DNA of 64,000 nt, from contig NZ_JONP01000006.1 of assembly GCF_000711725.1 (NCBI RefSeq), positions 1 to 64,000 on the forward strand. The letters are read 5' to 3'. This document shows, piece after piece, positions 1-9,032 of this stretch. Position numbers and translations under genes: made by a program. Source of the stretch: Roseomonas aerilata DSM 19363. GTDB lineage: Bacteria > Pseudomonadota > Alphaproteobacteria > Acetobacterales > Acetobacteraceae. A model generated the notes under the pieces. That model worked only from the letters and a program-made list of their open reading frames with translations, was not told the origin of the DNA and did no database searches. Positions within the stretch are counted from its first letter, which is position 1. Every line of letters starts with the position of its first letter.

Positions 1-1
1 G

Positions 2-874
2 GAGTACCAGGCGGCGCAGTTCAAGCGGGTGCGCAAGGACGGCAGGCCCGTCTGGATCGAGGGGTCCTACAACCCGATCCTCGATGCCACCGGCAAGGTG
101 GAAAAGATCGTCAAGTTCGCGACCGACGTTTCCGACCAGATCAAGCTGCTGGCCGACCTGAAGACGCTGATCGACAACAATTTCGGCGACATCGACGCGG
201 CGATCGGCCTCTCCCTGGCCGAGGCCGGATCGGCAGCCCGCGCGGCGGACGAGACGGCCGGAAACGTGCAGACGATCGCCGCGGCGGCCGAGCAGCTCGC
301 TTCCTCCGTGGGCGAGATCTCCGGGAACATGGCAAAATCCCGCATCGCCACGGAAAATGCCTCCGAGCAGGCAAGCCTGGGTGCGGAAAGCACCGAGAAA
401 CTGACTGCTGCCGCCCAGGCCATGAGCGGGGTGGTCAGCCTTATCCAGAGCATCGCGGGGCAGGTGAACCTGCTGGCGCTGAATGCGACCATCGAGGCGG
501 CGCGCGCCGGCGAGGCTGGCCGGGGCTTCGCCGTGGTGGCGGCCGAGGTGAAGAACCTGGCCAGCCAGACCGCCCTCGCCACCGAGAAGATCGCGCGCGA
601 GATCGAGGGCGTCCAGTCCATCTCCGACACCGTCACCGGCACGCTCTCGGCGATCCGCCAAGCGGTGGAATCGGTGCGGGAGAGCGTGGCCGTGACAGCT
701 TCCGCGGTGGAGGAACAGAGCGCCGTGACCAGCGGCATGTCCGCCAGCATGGGCAGCGCATCGAGCGCCGTGCGCACCGTCTCAGCCAGTGTCGGGCAGA
801 TCTCCGCGGCCGTGAACCAGGTGGCCACGGCCGTCTCCAGGACGAAGGAGGCCGCACAGGTTCTCGTGCGCTAA
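2..874 (+). CDS. Methyl-accepting chemotaxis protein, 3' part (partial)
   Basis: Truncated by the left window edge; 290 residues remain and the frame is open to base 2. The first 30 residues look like the end of a PAS domain (RKDGRPVW...GSYNPI...), followed by a cytoplasmic MCP signalling domain with the highly conserved hairpin tip around [20 protein letters not shown] and [15 protein letters not shown]. No membrane segment is visible in the remaining part, so it may be a soluble, PAS-sensing receptor of the type involved in redox or oxygen taxis. It would control CheA at a receptor cluster and so feed the flagellar motor encoded further right. The ligand cannot be inferred. The family call is secure; the start and full architecture lie outside the window. 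Confidence 0.95.
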   Translation, partial: EYQAAQFKRVRKDGRPVWIEGSYNPILDATGKVEKIVKFATDVSDQIKLLADLKTLIDNNFGDIDAAIGLSLAEAGSAARAADETAGNVQTIAAAAEQLASSVGEISGNMAKSRIATENASEQASLGAESTEKLTAAAQAMSGVVSLIQSIAGQVNLLALNATIEAARAGEAGRGFAVVAAEVKNLASQTALATEKIAREIEGVQSISDTVTGTLSAIRQAVESVRESVAVTASAVEEQSAVTSGMSASMGSASSAVRTVSASVGQISAAVNQVATAVSRTKEAAQVLVR

Positions 875-876
875 AG

Positions 877-905
877 CCCTGCCCTGGCGAGCTCGGGGAG
901 CAGGG
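877..905 (+). terminator. Hairpin after the chemotaxis receptor
   Basis: CCCTGC (877-882) pairs with GCAGGG (900-905), with further C/G pairing inside, starting 3 bases after the MCP stop codon. There is no clear T run after it, so it may be a weak or Rho-assisted terminator, or only a 3'-end stabilising hairpin. Confidence 0.35.
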
Positions 906-931
906 TCTAACCTCGGCTCGGAGGAACCGCC

Positions 932-1759
932 ATGACCCCGTCGAGCCCCGAAGCCCTCGCTGCATCCGTGCCGGACGGCGCGCTGCTGGCCTTGCCGCCC
1001 GACAACTCCCTTCCCTCCGTCGCGCTGGCCAAGGCGCTGGTCCGGCGGGGGGTGCGCGGGCTGCGGCTGCTGGGCGTGCCCGTCTCGGGCTTCGCGACGG
1101 ACCTGCTGATCGGCGCGGGCTGCGTGGCGGAGGTGGAGACGAGCGCGGTCTCTCTCGGGGAGGCGGGCTTCGCGCCGCGCTTCTCGTCCGCCGTGCGGGC
1201 GGGAAGCATTGTCGTGCGGGACGCGACCTGCCCGGCCATCCACACGATGCTACAGGCCGCCGAGAAGGGCGTGCCCTTCATGCCGCTGCGTGGGGTCATC
1301 GGCAGCGACATCCTGGCGCACCGCCCGGACTGGCGGGTGGTGCAGAACCCGATGTCCGAGGCGCCGGACCCGATCCTGCTGGTGCCGGCCCTGCAGCCGG
1401 ACGTGGCCGCCATCCACGCCGTCATGGCGGACGAGGCCGGCAATCTTTGGGTGGGGCGGCGGCGGGAGCTTGCGACCCTTGCCCATGCCTCCCGCCGGCT
1501 GCTGGCGACGGTCGAGCGGGTGGTGCCCGGCAACCTGCTGGAGGACGAGCGCCTGGCCGCCGGCACCATCTCCGCCACCTATGTCGAAGCCTTCGCCGTG
1601 GCCGAGCGGGGGGCGCATCCTGTCGCGCTGCTCGATGAGTACGGCTTCGACGCCGCCTATGTCGCCACCTATGCCCGCGCCGCGCGGACGGAGGAGGGTT
1701 TCCGGGCCTGGGTGGAGGAACATGTGTTCGGCCAGGCCGCCCGGATCGCCGCCGAATGA
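932..1759 (+). CDS. CoA-transferase family I, alpha-type subunit
   Basis: Protein of 275 residues resembling the A subunit of glutaconate/3-oxoacid-type CoA-transferases (COG1788 group). It starts at ATG 932 with GGAGG nine bases upstream. It would form a heteromer with the product of the next gene, whose ATG overlaps this stop codon (ATGA at 1756-1759), so the two are translationally coupled. Family members move CoA between an acyl-CoA and a carboxylate. The substrate is unknown; some members of this branch act as hydrolases on steroid-ring CoA esters instead. The following D-tartrate dehydratase-like gene, 57 bases downstream of the B subunit, could mean a role in organic-acid metabolism, but that is inference from proximity only. 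Confidence 0.85.
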   Translation: MTPSSPEALAASVPDGALLALPPDNSLPSVALAKALVRRGVRGLRLLGVPVSGFATDLLIGAGCVAEVETSAVSLGEAGFAPRFSSAVRAGSIVVRDATCPAIHTMLQAAEKGVPFMPLRGVIGSDILAHRPDWRVVQNPMSEAPDPILLVPALQPDVAAIHAVMADEAGNLWVGRRRELATLAHASRRLLATVERVVPGNLLEDERLAAGTISATYVEAFAVAERGAHPVALLDEYGFDAAYVATYARAARTEEGFRAWVEEHVFGQAARIAAE

Positions 1760-2508
1760 GCGCGGTGCAGCCCGAGGAGCGGCTGGCGGCGGCGCTGGCG
1801 CGGCTGATCCTCGACCCCTCGGCGCCGCCCGCCCGCCACATCGCCGTCGGCGCCGCCTCCCCGATCCCGGCAGCGGCCTGCTGGCTGGTCGCGAAGTCCG
1901 GCCGCCCCGTGCGGCTGTCGCTGCTGCACAAGCGTTCCGGCAACCCCTTCACCGAGGGATCGCGCGAGCTGTTCGACCTCACCGGGCAGGGGCGGATCGA
2001 CCTCTTCTTTCTCGGCGGCGGGCAGATCGACGGGGAGGCGAACCTCAACCTCATCGGCACCGGGGAATGGCCAGGAGACGGGGTGCGGTTTCCCGGCAGC
2101 TTCGGCTCCGCCTTCATGTACCTTATGACGCCGCGCACGATCCTCTTCCGCGAGGAGCACTCGCCGCGCGTGCTGGTGCCGCGCGTCGCCCATGTCTCGG
2201 CCGCCGGTGTCACCCCGCCCGAGGTGTTCCGGCGCGGCACGGCGCAGGCGCTGGTCACGGGCCGCTGCGTCTTCCGCTTCGACGCCCAGCGGGCGCGCTT
2301 CATGCTGGAGAGCGTCCACCCCGGGGAAAGCCTCGCCTCCATTCGCGCCGAGACGGGGTTCGACTTCGATGCACCAGCCGAGGTGCCGGTGACGCCGGAC
2401 CCGACCGCCGCGGAACTGGCCCTGCTGCGCGGCCCGGTCTGCGAGGAGATGGCGGAGACCTATCCCGATTTCTGCGCCCGCGTGTGGGACCGCGCCGCCG
2501 TGGCCTGA
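1756..2508 (+). CDS. CoA-transferase family I, beta-type subunit
   Basis: Protein of 250 residues, partner of the preceding subunit (COG2057-like). Characteristic stretches include FFLGGGQIDGEANLN and a nearby GSFGSAFMYLMTPRTIL segment, which in the family line the CoA site and the glycine-rich core. It starts inside the stop codon of the alpha subunit. I could not identify the catalytic glutamate of the classical enzymes with confidence, so transferase activity is assumed from family membership; a hydrolase-like activity remains possible. Confidence 0.82.
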   Translation: MSAVQPEERLAAALARLILDPSAPPARHIAVGAASPIPAAACWLVAKSGRPVRLSLLHKRSGNPFTEGSRELFDLTGQGRIDLFFLGGGQIDGEANLNLIGTGEWPGDGVRFPGSFGSAFMYLMTPRTILFREEHSPRVLVPRVAHVSAAGVTPPEVFRRGTAQALVTGRCVFRFDAQRARFMLESVHPGESLASIRAETGFDFDAPAEVPVTPDPTAAELALLRGPVCEEMAETYPDFCARVWDRAAVA

Positions 2509-2565
2509 CCTTGGCGCGGCGCGGCGCCCGGCCCATGGTGCGCGCCGCTTACCGGAGGACCGCCC

Positions 2566-3726
2566 ATGCGCATCGTGGACCTGAAGGAGGTGACGGCGCC
2601 GATCGCCTCCTCCATCGCCAACGCCTATATCGACTTCAGCAAGATGACCCTGTCGCTCGTCGCGGTCGTGACGGATGTGGTGAGGGACGGCCGACGGGTG
2701 GTGGGCTACGGCTTCAACTCCAACGGCCGCTACGGCCAGGGCGGGTTGATCCGGGAGCGTTTCGCCCCCCGCCTGCTGGAGGCACCGCCGGAATCCCTGC
2801 TGAACGACGCCGGCGACAACCTGGATCCCGACCGGATCTGGGCCACCCTGATGAAGAACGAGAAGCCGGGCGGGCACGGGGAGCGGTCCGTCGCGGTCGG
2901 CACGATCGACATGGCGGTTTGGGACGCGGTCGCGAAGATCGCGGGCAAGCCCCTCTTTCGCCTGCTGGCGGAGCGGCACGGGCGGGAGGCCGACCCGCGC
3001 GTCTTCGTCTATGCCGCCGGCGGCTACTATTACCCGGGCAAGGGCATCGAGCAGCTGCGGGCGGAGATGCGCAGCTATCTCGACCGCGGCTACTCCGTCG
3101 TGAAGATGAAGATCGGCAACGGCATCGCCGAGGACCGCCCGCGGATCGAAGGCGTGCTGAAGGAGCTGGACGGCAAGGCGCAGCTGGCGGTGGACGCGAA
3201 CGGCCGCCTCGGCCTCGAGGACGCCATCGCCTACGCCAAGATGCTCCGCGACTACCCTCTCTTCTGGTACGAGGAGGCGGGCGATCCGCTGGACTACGCG
3301 CTCCAGGCCGCCCTGGCGGAGTTCTACCCGGGCCCGATGGCGACGGGGGAGAACCTGTTCAGCCACCAGGACGCCCGCAACCTGCTGCGCTACGGCGGGA
3401 TGCGCCCGGACCGGGACTGGCTGCAATTCGACTGCGCGCTCTCCTACGGTCTCGTCGAGTATCAACGCACGCTAAAGGACCTGGAGGTCGCGGGCTGGTC
3501 GCCTTCCCGCTGCATCCCGCATGGCGGGCACCAGATGTCGCTGAACATCGCGGCCGGGCTGGGGCTGGGCGGCAACGAGAGCTACCCGGACCTTTTCCAG
3601 CCCTATGGCGGCTTCCCCGACGGCGTGCGGGTGGAGGACGGGCACATCACCATGCCCGACCTTCCGGGCATTGGCTTCGAGGGCAAGTCCGACCTCATCA
3701 AGGTGATGCGCGACCTCGCGGCCTGA
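2566..3726 (+). CDS. tarD: D(-)-tartrate dehydratase-like enolase-superfamily enzyme
   Basis: Protein of 386 residues of the mandelate racemase/muconate-lactonising group, close to the Bradyrhizobium D-tartrate dehydratase as I recall it (AYIDFSKMT, GYGFNSNGRYGQGGLIRERF, NEKPGGHGERSVAVGTIDMAVWD). Members abstract the alpha proton of an acid sugar and eliminate water, here probably D-tartrate to oxaloacetate. The expected active-site set is visible: a KxK motif at K180/K182, metal ligands D210, E236 and E262, and the general acid/base H319 in IPHGGHQ. The start is supported by GGAGG before ATG 2566. It follows the CoA-transferase pair on the same strand. The exact acid-sugar substrate is a family-based inference, but the similarity is high over the whole length. 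Confidence 0.85.
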   Translation: MRIVDLKEVTAPIASSIANAYIDFSKMTLSLVAVVTDVVRDGRRVVGYGFNSNGRYGQGGLIRERFAPRLLEAPPESLLNDAGDNLDPDRIWATLMKNEKPGGHGERSVAVGTIDMAVWDAVAKIAGKPLFRLLAERHGREADPRVFVYAAGGYYYPGKGIEQLRAEMRSYLDRGYSVVKMKIGNGIAEDRPRIEGVLKELDGKAQLAVDANGRLGLEDAIAYAKMLRDYPLFWYEEAGDPLDYALQAALAEFYPGPMATGENLFSHQDARNLLRYGGMRPDRDWLQFDCALSYGLVEYQRTLKDLEVAGWSPSRCIPHGGHQMSLNIAAGLGLGGNESYPDLFQPYGGFPDGVRVEDGHITMPDLPGIGFEGKSDLIKVMRDLAA

Positions 3727-3753
3727 GGGGATGCGCCCGGCGGCGGGGGGGGG

Positions 3754-4794
3754 TCAGGCCTTCCAGGCCTCCATCGTCGCCCGGGCGCATTCGTGCATGA
3801 CGGTCAGCGCGCGCACCGTGGTGTCCGCGCCGATCACGAAGGGGTTGCGGCCTGCCGAGGGCATGGCCGCCAGCTTCGTGATCGCCTCGTCGTAGCCGGC
3901 GTGATTCGAGATGAAGACATCCACGTTGCGCTGGCGGGCGATGTCGCGCAGGCGGGCAGTGGCGTCGATGTAGCCCTGCAGGCGCTCAATCCGGTCGGGC
4001 TGCGCCCCGAAGTTGAAGGCGGTGCCGCCCCAGAGCAGCGCCCGGTGCTCCTGCCCGCCCTGCCGGACGGTGAAGAGAAGGGAGATGGTGCCTCTAGTAT
4101 GGCCCGGCGTCACCAGCACCTCGACGGCGGTGTCGCCGAGGGTGATCCGGTCTCCGTCCCTCACCGCGACGTCGCGCTGGGGCGGGCGGCCCCATTCAGG
4201 CGCGTCGAATTCGAGCTTCGTTGCCATCATCGTCCAGTCGGCATCGGACGCGACAATCTTCGGCGAGGCGACGCGCTTCACCCAGCCGGCGCCGCCGTAG
4301 TGATCGCCGTGGCCGTGGGTGATGACCAGATACCGGATCTGCGCGGGGTCGAGGCCGAGGCGGCGCATGCCCGCGCCGATGACGCGCTCCGCCTCGTCGT
4401 CGTTGTTCAGGGCGTCAATCAGGATCAGCCCGTCGGAGGTGCGGATGATCCAGGCGCTGACCCAGCGGGCCCCGACGTAGAACAGGTTGTCGAAGGCCTG
4501 GCCCGGCGGCGGCACGGGCTGGTTGATGAGCGGGCCGAGATCCACCTGCGGCGCGGCCGGAGGCGTGAGCGCGGTGTTGCCCAGCCGTAGATAGGCGCCG
4601 AGATCGTTGCCGGCCGCCTCCTTCGCGAGGTTCAGGTGGCGCTGCACCGCCGGCGGGACGGCGGCGCCGGCCGGCAGGGCGGGAAGCGCCACCGCCGCGC
4701 AGCACGCGCAGCCCAGCGCCAGGAAGCGCCGCCGCCCGGGCTCGACCGCCTCCGCCCGCAGGGTTGTCCTCTCGGTCTTACGCCAGAAAGACAT
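3754..4794 (-). CDS. Tat-exported metallo-beta-lactamase fold hydrolase, subclass B3-like
   Basis: Protein of 346 residues from ATG 4794, chosen over an in-frame upstream ATG at 4896 because AGGA lies just before it and a twin-arginine signal (RRRFLALG at residues 21-28, hydrophobic to about 45) then sits near the N terminus. The zinc-binding set is complete: H160-x-H162-x-D164-H165 in THGHGDH, H232 in PGHTRGT, and H298 in ISNHAG, the order seen in B3 enzymes. It would act in the periplasm. It may be a true B3 beta-lactamase or another periplasmic MBL hydrolase; sequence alone does not settle this. It is transcribed divergently from the CaiB-type gene and ends convergently with the tartrate dehydratase gene. 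Confidence 0.85.
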   Translation of the reverse strand: MSFWRKTERTTLRAEAVEPGRRRFLALGCACCAAVALPALPAGAAVPPAVQRHLNLAKEAAGNDLGAYLRLGNTALTPPAAPQVDLGPLINQPVPPPGQAFDNLFYVGARWVSAWIIRTSDGLILIDALNNDDEAERVIGAGMRRLGLDPAQIRYLVITHGHGDHYGGAGWVKRVASPKIVASDADWTMMATKLEFDAPEWGRPPQRDVAVRDGDRITLGDTAVEVLVTPGHTRGTISLLFTVRQGGQEHRALLWGGTAFNFGAQPDRIERLQGYIDATARLRDIARQRNVDVFISNHAGYDEAITKLAAMPSAGRNPFVIGADTTVRALTVMHECARATMEAWKA

Positions 4795-4925
4795 CGTCTC
4801 GTTCCTGCTCCCCGCGCAGGACAGAAGGCTCCCACCCCGGGGAACTGTAAAGGATGTGCGAGCCTCCGGGGCAGCCTTGAGCGCGGCGCCGGGCAAGGGC
4901 AGAAACAGGGCACGGAGGAAGAACC

Positions 4926-6164
4926 ATGACCGACGCGCTGCCGACCACCGAGACCGGAGCGGATTCCCGCGCCGTGAGCCCCGGCGCCCTGGCCGGGATC
5001 AGGGTGATCGACCTCACCCGCGTGCTCGGCGGTCCCTACTGCACCATGATCCTGTCGGACCACGGGGCGGAGGTCATCAAGATCGAGCCGCCCCAGGGCG
5101 ACGAGGTCCGCGCCTGGGGCCCGCCCTTCCTGGATGGCACCGCCAGCTACTTCCTCGGCGTGAACCGCAACAAGCGGAGCATCGCGCTCGACCTCTCCAA
5201 GCCCGAGGGGCGTGAGGTGCTGCTGCGCCTGCTGGAGGGCGCGGACGTGCTGGTGGAGAACTACAAGCCCGGCAGCATGGAGAAGTGGGGCATCGGCTAC
5301 GACAAGCTGAGCGAGCGCTTCCCGCGCCTCGTGCACTGCCGCGTCTCCGGCTTCGGCGCCACGGGGCCGCTCGGCGGGCTGCCCGGCTACGATGCCATCG
5401 TGCAGGCCATGGTCGGGCTGATGTCCATCAACGGGGAGCCCGGCAGCGGGCCGCTGCGGATGGGAACGCCCGTGGTGGACCTCGCGACCGGTCTCTACTC
5501 CACCATCGGCATCCTCATGGCGCTGCAGGAGCGGGAGCGTTCCGGCCGCGGGCAGTATATCGACATGACGCTGCACGACTGCGGCATGGCGCTGCTGCAC
5601 CCGCAGGCGGCGAACCACTTCCTCAACGGCAAGCGCCCGGCGGCCACGGGCAACCCGCACCCGAATATCTCCCCCTACTCGAAGTTCCGCACGGCCACCT
5701 GCGAGATCTTCGTCGCCTGCGGGAACGAGCCCGCCTGGCGGAAGTTCTGCGGCTTCCTCGGCCTGGAGCACCTCGTGGACGACCCGCGCTTCGCCACCAA
5801 CGGGGACCGGGTGGTCAACCGCGCGGACCTCGACACCATCCTCGCCGCCCGGCTCCACACGGAGGATGGGCACGCGCTCTGCGACCGGATGCTGAAGGCG
5901 GGGCTTCCCGCCGGGCCCGTGCTCTTCGTGGACGAGGCCGTGGCCGCGCCCCACACGGCCGCCCGCAACATGGTCGCCGAGATTGGCGAGTTCCGGGCGC
6001 TGAACACCCCCATCAAGCTCTCCCGCACGCCCGGCGGCGCCCGCGCCGTGCCGCCCGCCTTCAACGAGCACGGAGAGGAGGTCCTGCTGGCCGCCGGCTA
6101 CACGGCGGAGGAGGTGGCGGCGCTGCGCGAGAAGGGCATCCTCGTCGCGACGCCGCGGGGCTAG
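4926..6164 (+). CDS. CaiB/BaiF (family III) CoA-transferase
   Basis: Protein of 412 residues, the usual length. The N-terminal GIRVIDLTRVLGGPYCTMILSD and the later GMP-like MGTPVVDLATGL are hallmarks of formyl-CoA/carnitine-CoA transferases; the aspartate in PVVDL (D185) matches the catalytic residue that carries the acyl anhydride. It would transfer CoA between a carboxylate and an acyl-CoA in the cytoplasm, often using succinyl-CoA. GAGGA precedes ATG 4926. It is divergent from the MBL gene (131 bases apart) and its stop codon overlaps that of pssA on the other strand. The substrate is not identifiable. Confidence 0.92.
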   Translation: MTDALPTTETGADSRAVSPGALAGIRVIDLTRVLGGPYCTMILSDHGAEVIKIEPPQGDEVRAWGPPFLDGTASYFLGVNRNKRSIALDLSKPEGREVLLRLLEGADVLVENYKPGSMEKWGIGYDKLSERFPRLVHCRVSGFGATGPLGGLPGYDAIVQAMVGLMSINGEPGSGPLRMGTPVVDLATGLYSTIGILMALQERERSGRGQYIDMTLHDCGMALLHPQAANHFLNGKRPAATGNPHPNISPYSKFRTATCEIFVACGNEPAWRKFCGFLGLEHLVDDPRFATNGDRVVNRADLDTILAARLHTEDGHALCDRMLKAGLPAGPVLFVDEAVAAPHTAARNMVAEIGEFRALNTPIKLSRTPGGARAVPPAFNEHGEEVLLAAGYTAEEVAALREKGILVATPRG

Positions 6165-7033
6165 GGCCCGGTCAGGGGCACGGCCGGGCTGACCTCTCCG
6201 CCCGGCTGCTCCATCCGCGTCCTCGCCCGCTGGTAGGAGCGGAAGGAGAGCGGGATCATCGCCGCATAGGCCAGACCGGCCGCGGCGATGGCCGCCCAGG
6301 GCTCCGCGACGAGCAGCGCGACGTAGCCGGCGGCGCCGAGCAGCAGCGGCAGCACTGCCTTGCGCGGCACCTTGTAGTTCTTGAAGGACCAGGTCGGCAG
6401 CGTGCTGACCAGCAGCCCCGCGACGACCACGAGCACGAGGGCGGAGAAGACCGGGTGGCGGATGGCGCCGGCGAGGCCCGTCCAGCCCCAGCCCTCGAAG
6501 GCGAGGGCCGCGAAGATCGGAAAGAGCGCGAGCCCTGCCCCGGCCGGCGCCGGCACACCCGTGAAGAAGCCTGGCGGGCGGGGCGCGGCGCCGGGCTGGA
6601 GCGGCGCGTCGATCGCCGCGTTGAAGCGCGCGAGGCGCAGCGCCATGCAGGCGGCGAAGAGAAGGCAGGGGATGAAGCCGAAGCCCCGGGCGTCGTGCAG
6701 CGTCCAGAGGAAGAGGATGAAGGCGGGCGCCACGCCGAAGCAGAGGAAATCCGAGAGGCTGTCGAACTCCGCCCCAAAGCGGGAGGTGGCCTTCAGCAGC
6801 CGCGCCAGCCGCCCGTCGATCCCGTCGATGAAGGCTGCGACGACGATAAGGGTAACCGCCAGCTCCCACCGGCTGTCCAGGGCGAAGCGGATCGCCGTCA
6901 TGCCCGCGCAGAGGCCGACCATCGTGAGGATGTTCGGCAGCAACCGGTTGAAGGACAGGCCGGGCAGCCGGCCGGAGCCCTTCGGCCGGAACCGCTGGGG
7001 GGCGAAGCGGAACCGGCGCGGCGGCATGCCCAT
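6161..7033 (-). CDS. pssA: CDP-diacylglycerol-serine O-phosphatidyltransferase
   Basis: Integral membrane enzyme of 290 residues that makes phosphatidylserine from CDP-diacylglycerol and serine. The CDP-alcohol phosphotransferase signature is intact: D73-G74-x2-A77-R78-x8-G87-x3-D91-x3-D95, next to a run of hydrophobic segments to the C terminus. It follows psd on the same strand with 6 bases between them, so the two enzymes that make phosphatidylethanolamine from CDP-DAG are co-transcribed. The N-terminal 25 residues are arginine-rich. Its stop overlaps that of the convergent CaiB-type gene. Confidence 0.95.
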   Translation of the reverse strand: MGMPPRRFRFAPQRFRPKGSGRLPGLSFNRLLPNILTMVGLCAGMTAIRFALDSRWELAVTLIVVAAFIDGIDGRLARLLKATSRFGAEFDSLSDFLCFGVAPAFILFLWTLHDARGFGFIPCLLFAACMALRLARFNAAIDAPLQPGAAPRPPGFFTGVPAPAGAGLALFPIFAALAFEGWGWTGLAGAIRHPVFSALVLVVVAGLLVSTLPTWSFKNYKVPRKAVLPLLLGAAGYVALLVAEPWAAIAAAGLAYAAMIPLSFRSYQRARTRMEQPGGEVSPAVPLTGP

Positions 7034-7039
7034 GCGCCG

Positions 7040-7738
7040 TCAGGCCCGGATGGGGGCGGCGACGGGAGAGGCGAGGTCGGCGATGATCGTCTCGCCGCCG
7101 ATCATCGTCTGACCTACCTCCACCAGCGGGCGCACACCCTCGGGCAGGTAGAGGTCCGTGCGGCTGCCGAAGCGGATGATACCGAAGCGCTCGCCCACAC
7201 GGACGCGGCTGCCCTCGCGCACGTCGCAGAGGATGCGGCGGGCGATGAGGCCCGCAATCTGCACCACCGCGATATCGCGCCCGTCCGCCATGCGGATGGC
7301 CAGCGCGTTGCGCTCGTTGTCCACGCTCGCCTTGTCGAGGGAGGCGTTGACGAAGGCGCCGTGACGGTAGGCGATGCGGGTGACGGTGCCGTCGATCGGC
7401 GCTCGGTTCACGTGCACGTCCAGCACCGAGAGGAAGATCGCCACCCGCCAGCGGGCGGCCGGGCCGAGGCCCAGCTCCTCCGGCGGCACGGCGGGCTCGA
7501 CCGAGACCACGTGCCCGTCGGCGGGCGCGATGAAGAGGCCGGGGCGGGTCGGCGTCACGCGCTCGGGGTCCCGGAAGAAGTAGAGGCAGAAGCCGGTGAA
7601 GGCCGCGCCGAGCCAGAAGAGCCAGCTTCCGAGGATGGCGCCCCCGATCACGGCGACGCCGGCGCCGCCGATAAGGAAAGGGCGCCCTGCCGGGTGCGGG
7701 GGCGCAATGACGAGGCGCAGGCTGTGCCCGAGTGACAT
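7040..7738 (-). CDS. psd: Phosphatidylserine decarboxylase proenzyme
   Basis: Protein of 232 residues, the length of the short (archaeal/alphaproteobacterial, PSD-A) form. It decarboxylates phosphatidylserine to phosphatidylethanolamine at the inner membrane. The self-cleavage site is the G191-S192 pair in RFGSRTD, which makes the pyruvoyl group. A hydrophobic N-terminal segment (about 20-55) precedes the conserved FFRDPER and [11 protein letters not shown] stretches. It is the first gene of a two-gene unit with pssA. The ribosome-binding site is weak (GGAT), but no better start is visible. Confidence 0.95.
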   Translation of the reverse strand: MSLGHSLRLVIAPPHPAGRPFLIGGAGVAVIGGAILGSWLFWLGAAFTGFCLYFFRDPERVTPTRPGLFIAPADGHVVSVEPAVPPEELGLGPAARWRVAIFLSVLDVHVNRAPIDGTVTRIAYRHGAFVNASLDKASVDNERNALAIRMADGRDIAVVQIAGLIARRILCDVREGSRVRVGERFGIIRFGSRTDLYLPEGVRPLVEVGQTMIGGETIIADLASPVAAPIRA

Positions 7739-7835
7739 GATGATCCAGGAGAAGGGGGACAGGGAGCGGACGAGTGCGCGTTATGGTTTCTCCCGCCCGC
7801 CCGGACAACCCTGAAGCTGCCCCCGGCGCCCCCGC

Positions 7836-8891
7836 TCAGTCCGCGAGCGGCAGGGTGAGGACCTGGCCGGGGAAAATCCGGTCGGGATGGCGGACCCCCT
7901 CGCGGTTGGCGCTGAGGATCACGGTATAGCGCGCCCCGCGGCCGTAGCTGTCGCGGGCGATGCGCCAGAGGTTGTGCCCGGGCTGGACCACCAGGCGCCC
8001 CTCGCGGAGGAGGCCGGGGGGAAGGAACTCGCGAGTGAAGGCCACCTGGATCCGCCCCGCCGGGGTTGCGCGGCCGGGCCGCGCCATCTCTTCCACCCGG
8101 AGGATGTGCTGGCCCGCCACCGGCGGATCCTCGAGGCCGAGGGACCAGCGGCCGGTCTCGTCCGCCGCGGTGTCCCCGAGGTGTCGGTCATCGGCGTAGA
8201 CGCGAAGCCGCGCGCCGGGCGAGGCGGTGCCGGCGAAGCCCATGCCGCCTGCTTCGTCGTAGTCCAGCACGTCGAGCCCGAGCGCCACGGGACCGGCCGA
8301 GGGGGAAAGGCGGCGCGGGGCCGCGGCGCCAATCGGGGGGAGGAGAAGCACGAGGGAGGGAGGCGCCGCCGATCCAGGGCCGGCCGGCGCGGTGGCCAGC
8401 AAGCTGGCCAATGGCGGTTCCACCCGGGCCGGGCCCACCACGAGCACCGTGTCCGGGCCTCGCAGCTCCTCACCGCCGGGGAGGCGCGAGCGGAGCGACA
8501 ACTCGCGCGGGCCGCCGGCGAGGGGCTCCGGCGGCAGGATAACCCATTCCCCACGCCCGTCCGCGCGGGCGCGGCCGATCTCCTCACCGCTGTCGAGCAG
8601 CACCACCTCCGCCCCCGGCGAGGCTCGGCCCGCCGTCACGGCCATCCCGCGGGCGCCGAGGCGGACCACGTCGAAACGAGGCAGGCCGGCGGTCGGACGG
8701 GGCGCCGGCTCTGCCGGAACATCGGCTGGCAAGGGCCCGGCGGCCGGGCCGGGAAGAGCGCCGGTGGCCGTGCCCGCCCCGCGCCAAGGCGCCGCGCCAG
8801 GTTGTTCCCTCGACCCGTGGTAGGCCCCTGCCGCCAGGGCAGCGAGAACCGCCGCGCCGCCGGCGACTCGCAGGCGCGCTGCTCTTGTCAT
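7836..8891 (-). CDS. LysM-domain cell-envelope protein
   Basis: Protein of 351 residues from ATG 8891. An N-terminal hydrophobic segment (about 8-24) suggests a membrane anchor or signal, followed by a proline/alanine-rich linker, Ig-like or carbohydrate-binding-like segments (around residues 70-120 and 210-260) and a C-terminal LysM repeat (VVQPGHNLWRIARDSYGRG...FPGQVLTLP). LysM binds peptidoglycan, so it probably sits in the periplasm. Proteins with this layout are common in Rhodospirillales, but their role is not established. An upstream in-frame ATG (8936) would only add residues before the hydrophobic segment. It is transcribed toward psd but 97 bases away, so co-transcription is possible. 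Confidence 0.8.
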   Translation of the reverse strand: MTRAARLRVAGGAAVLAALAAGAYHGSREQPGAAPWRGAGTATGALPGPAAGPLPADVPAEPAPRPTAGLPRFDVVRLGARGMAVTAGRASPGAEVVLLDSGEEIGRARADGRGEWVILPPEPLAGGPRELSLRSRLPGGEELRGPDTVLVVGPARVEPPLASLLATAPAGPGSAAPPSLVLLLPPIGAAAPRRLSPSAGPVALGLDVLDYDEAGGMGFAGTASPGARLRVYADDRHLGDTAADETGRWSLGLEDPPVAGQHILRVEEMARPGRATPAGRIQVAFTREFLPPGLLREGRLVVQPGHNLWRIARDSYGRGARYTVILSANREGVRHPDRIFPGQVLTLPLAD

Positions 8892-9032
8892 GGGCACGCA
8901 ACTAAGCCGCGCGCCCCTGCCCCCACAAGGGCACATCCGAGGCGGTGCCCTGCCTGCCGTGGCCAGGAGGGCCTGGGCGAGGGCCCCTCACCCTCCCTAT
9001 CCTCACCTCCACGGTGGCGAACGGAGAGGCCG

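Noticed and set aside
1209-3800. An 863-codon frame across the CoA-transferase genes and tarD
   Set aside because: It is out of frame with three genes that have overlapping starts, good ribosome-binding sites and conserved residues.
5285-7735. An 816-codon plus-strand frame antisense to pssA and psd
   Set aside because: Low-complexity translation and no ribosome-binding site; pssA and psd on the other strand keep intact signatures.
4632-7808. A 1058-codon open frame on the minus strand across psd, pssA and the antisense of the CaiB-type gene
   Set aside because: It is a shadow frame of GC-rich genes: its translation is Arg/Pro/Gly-rich with no family motif, while the frames called as genes carry complete catalytic signatures.
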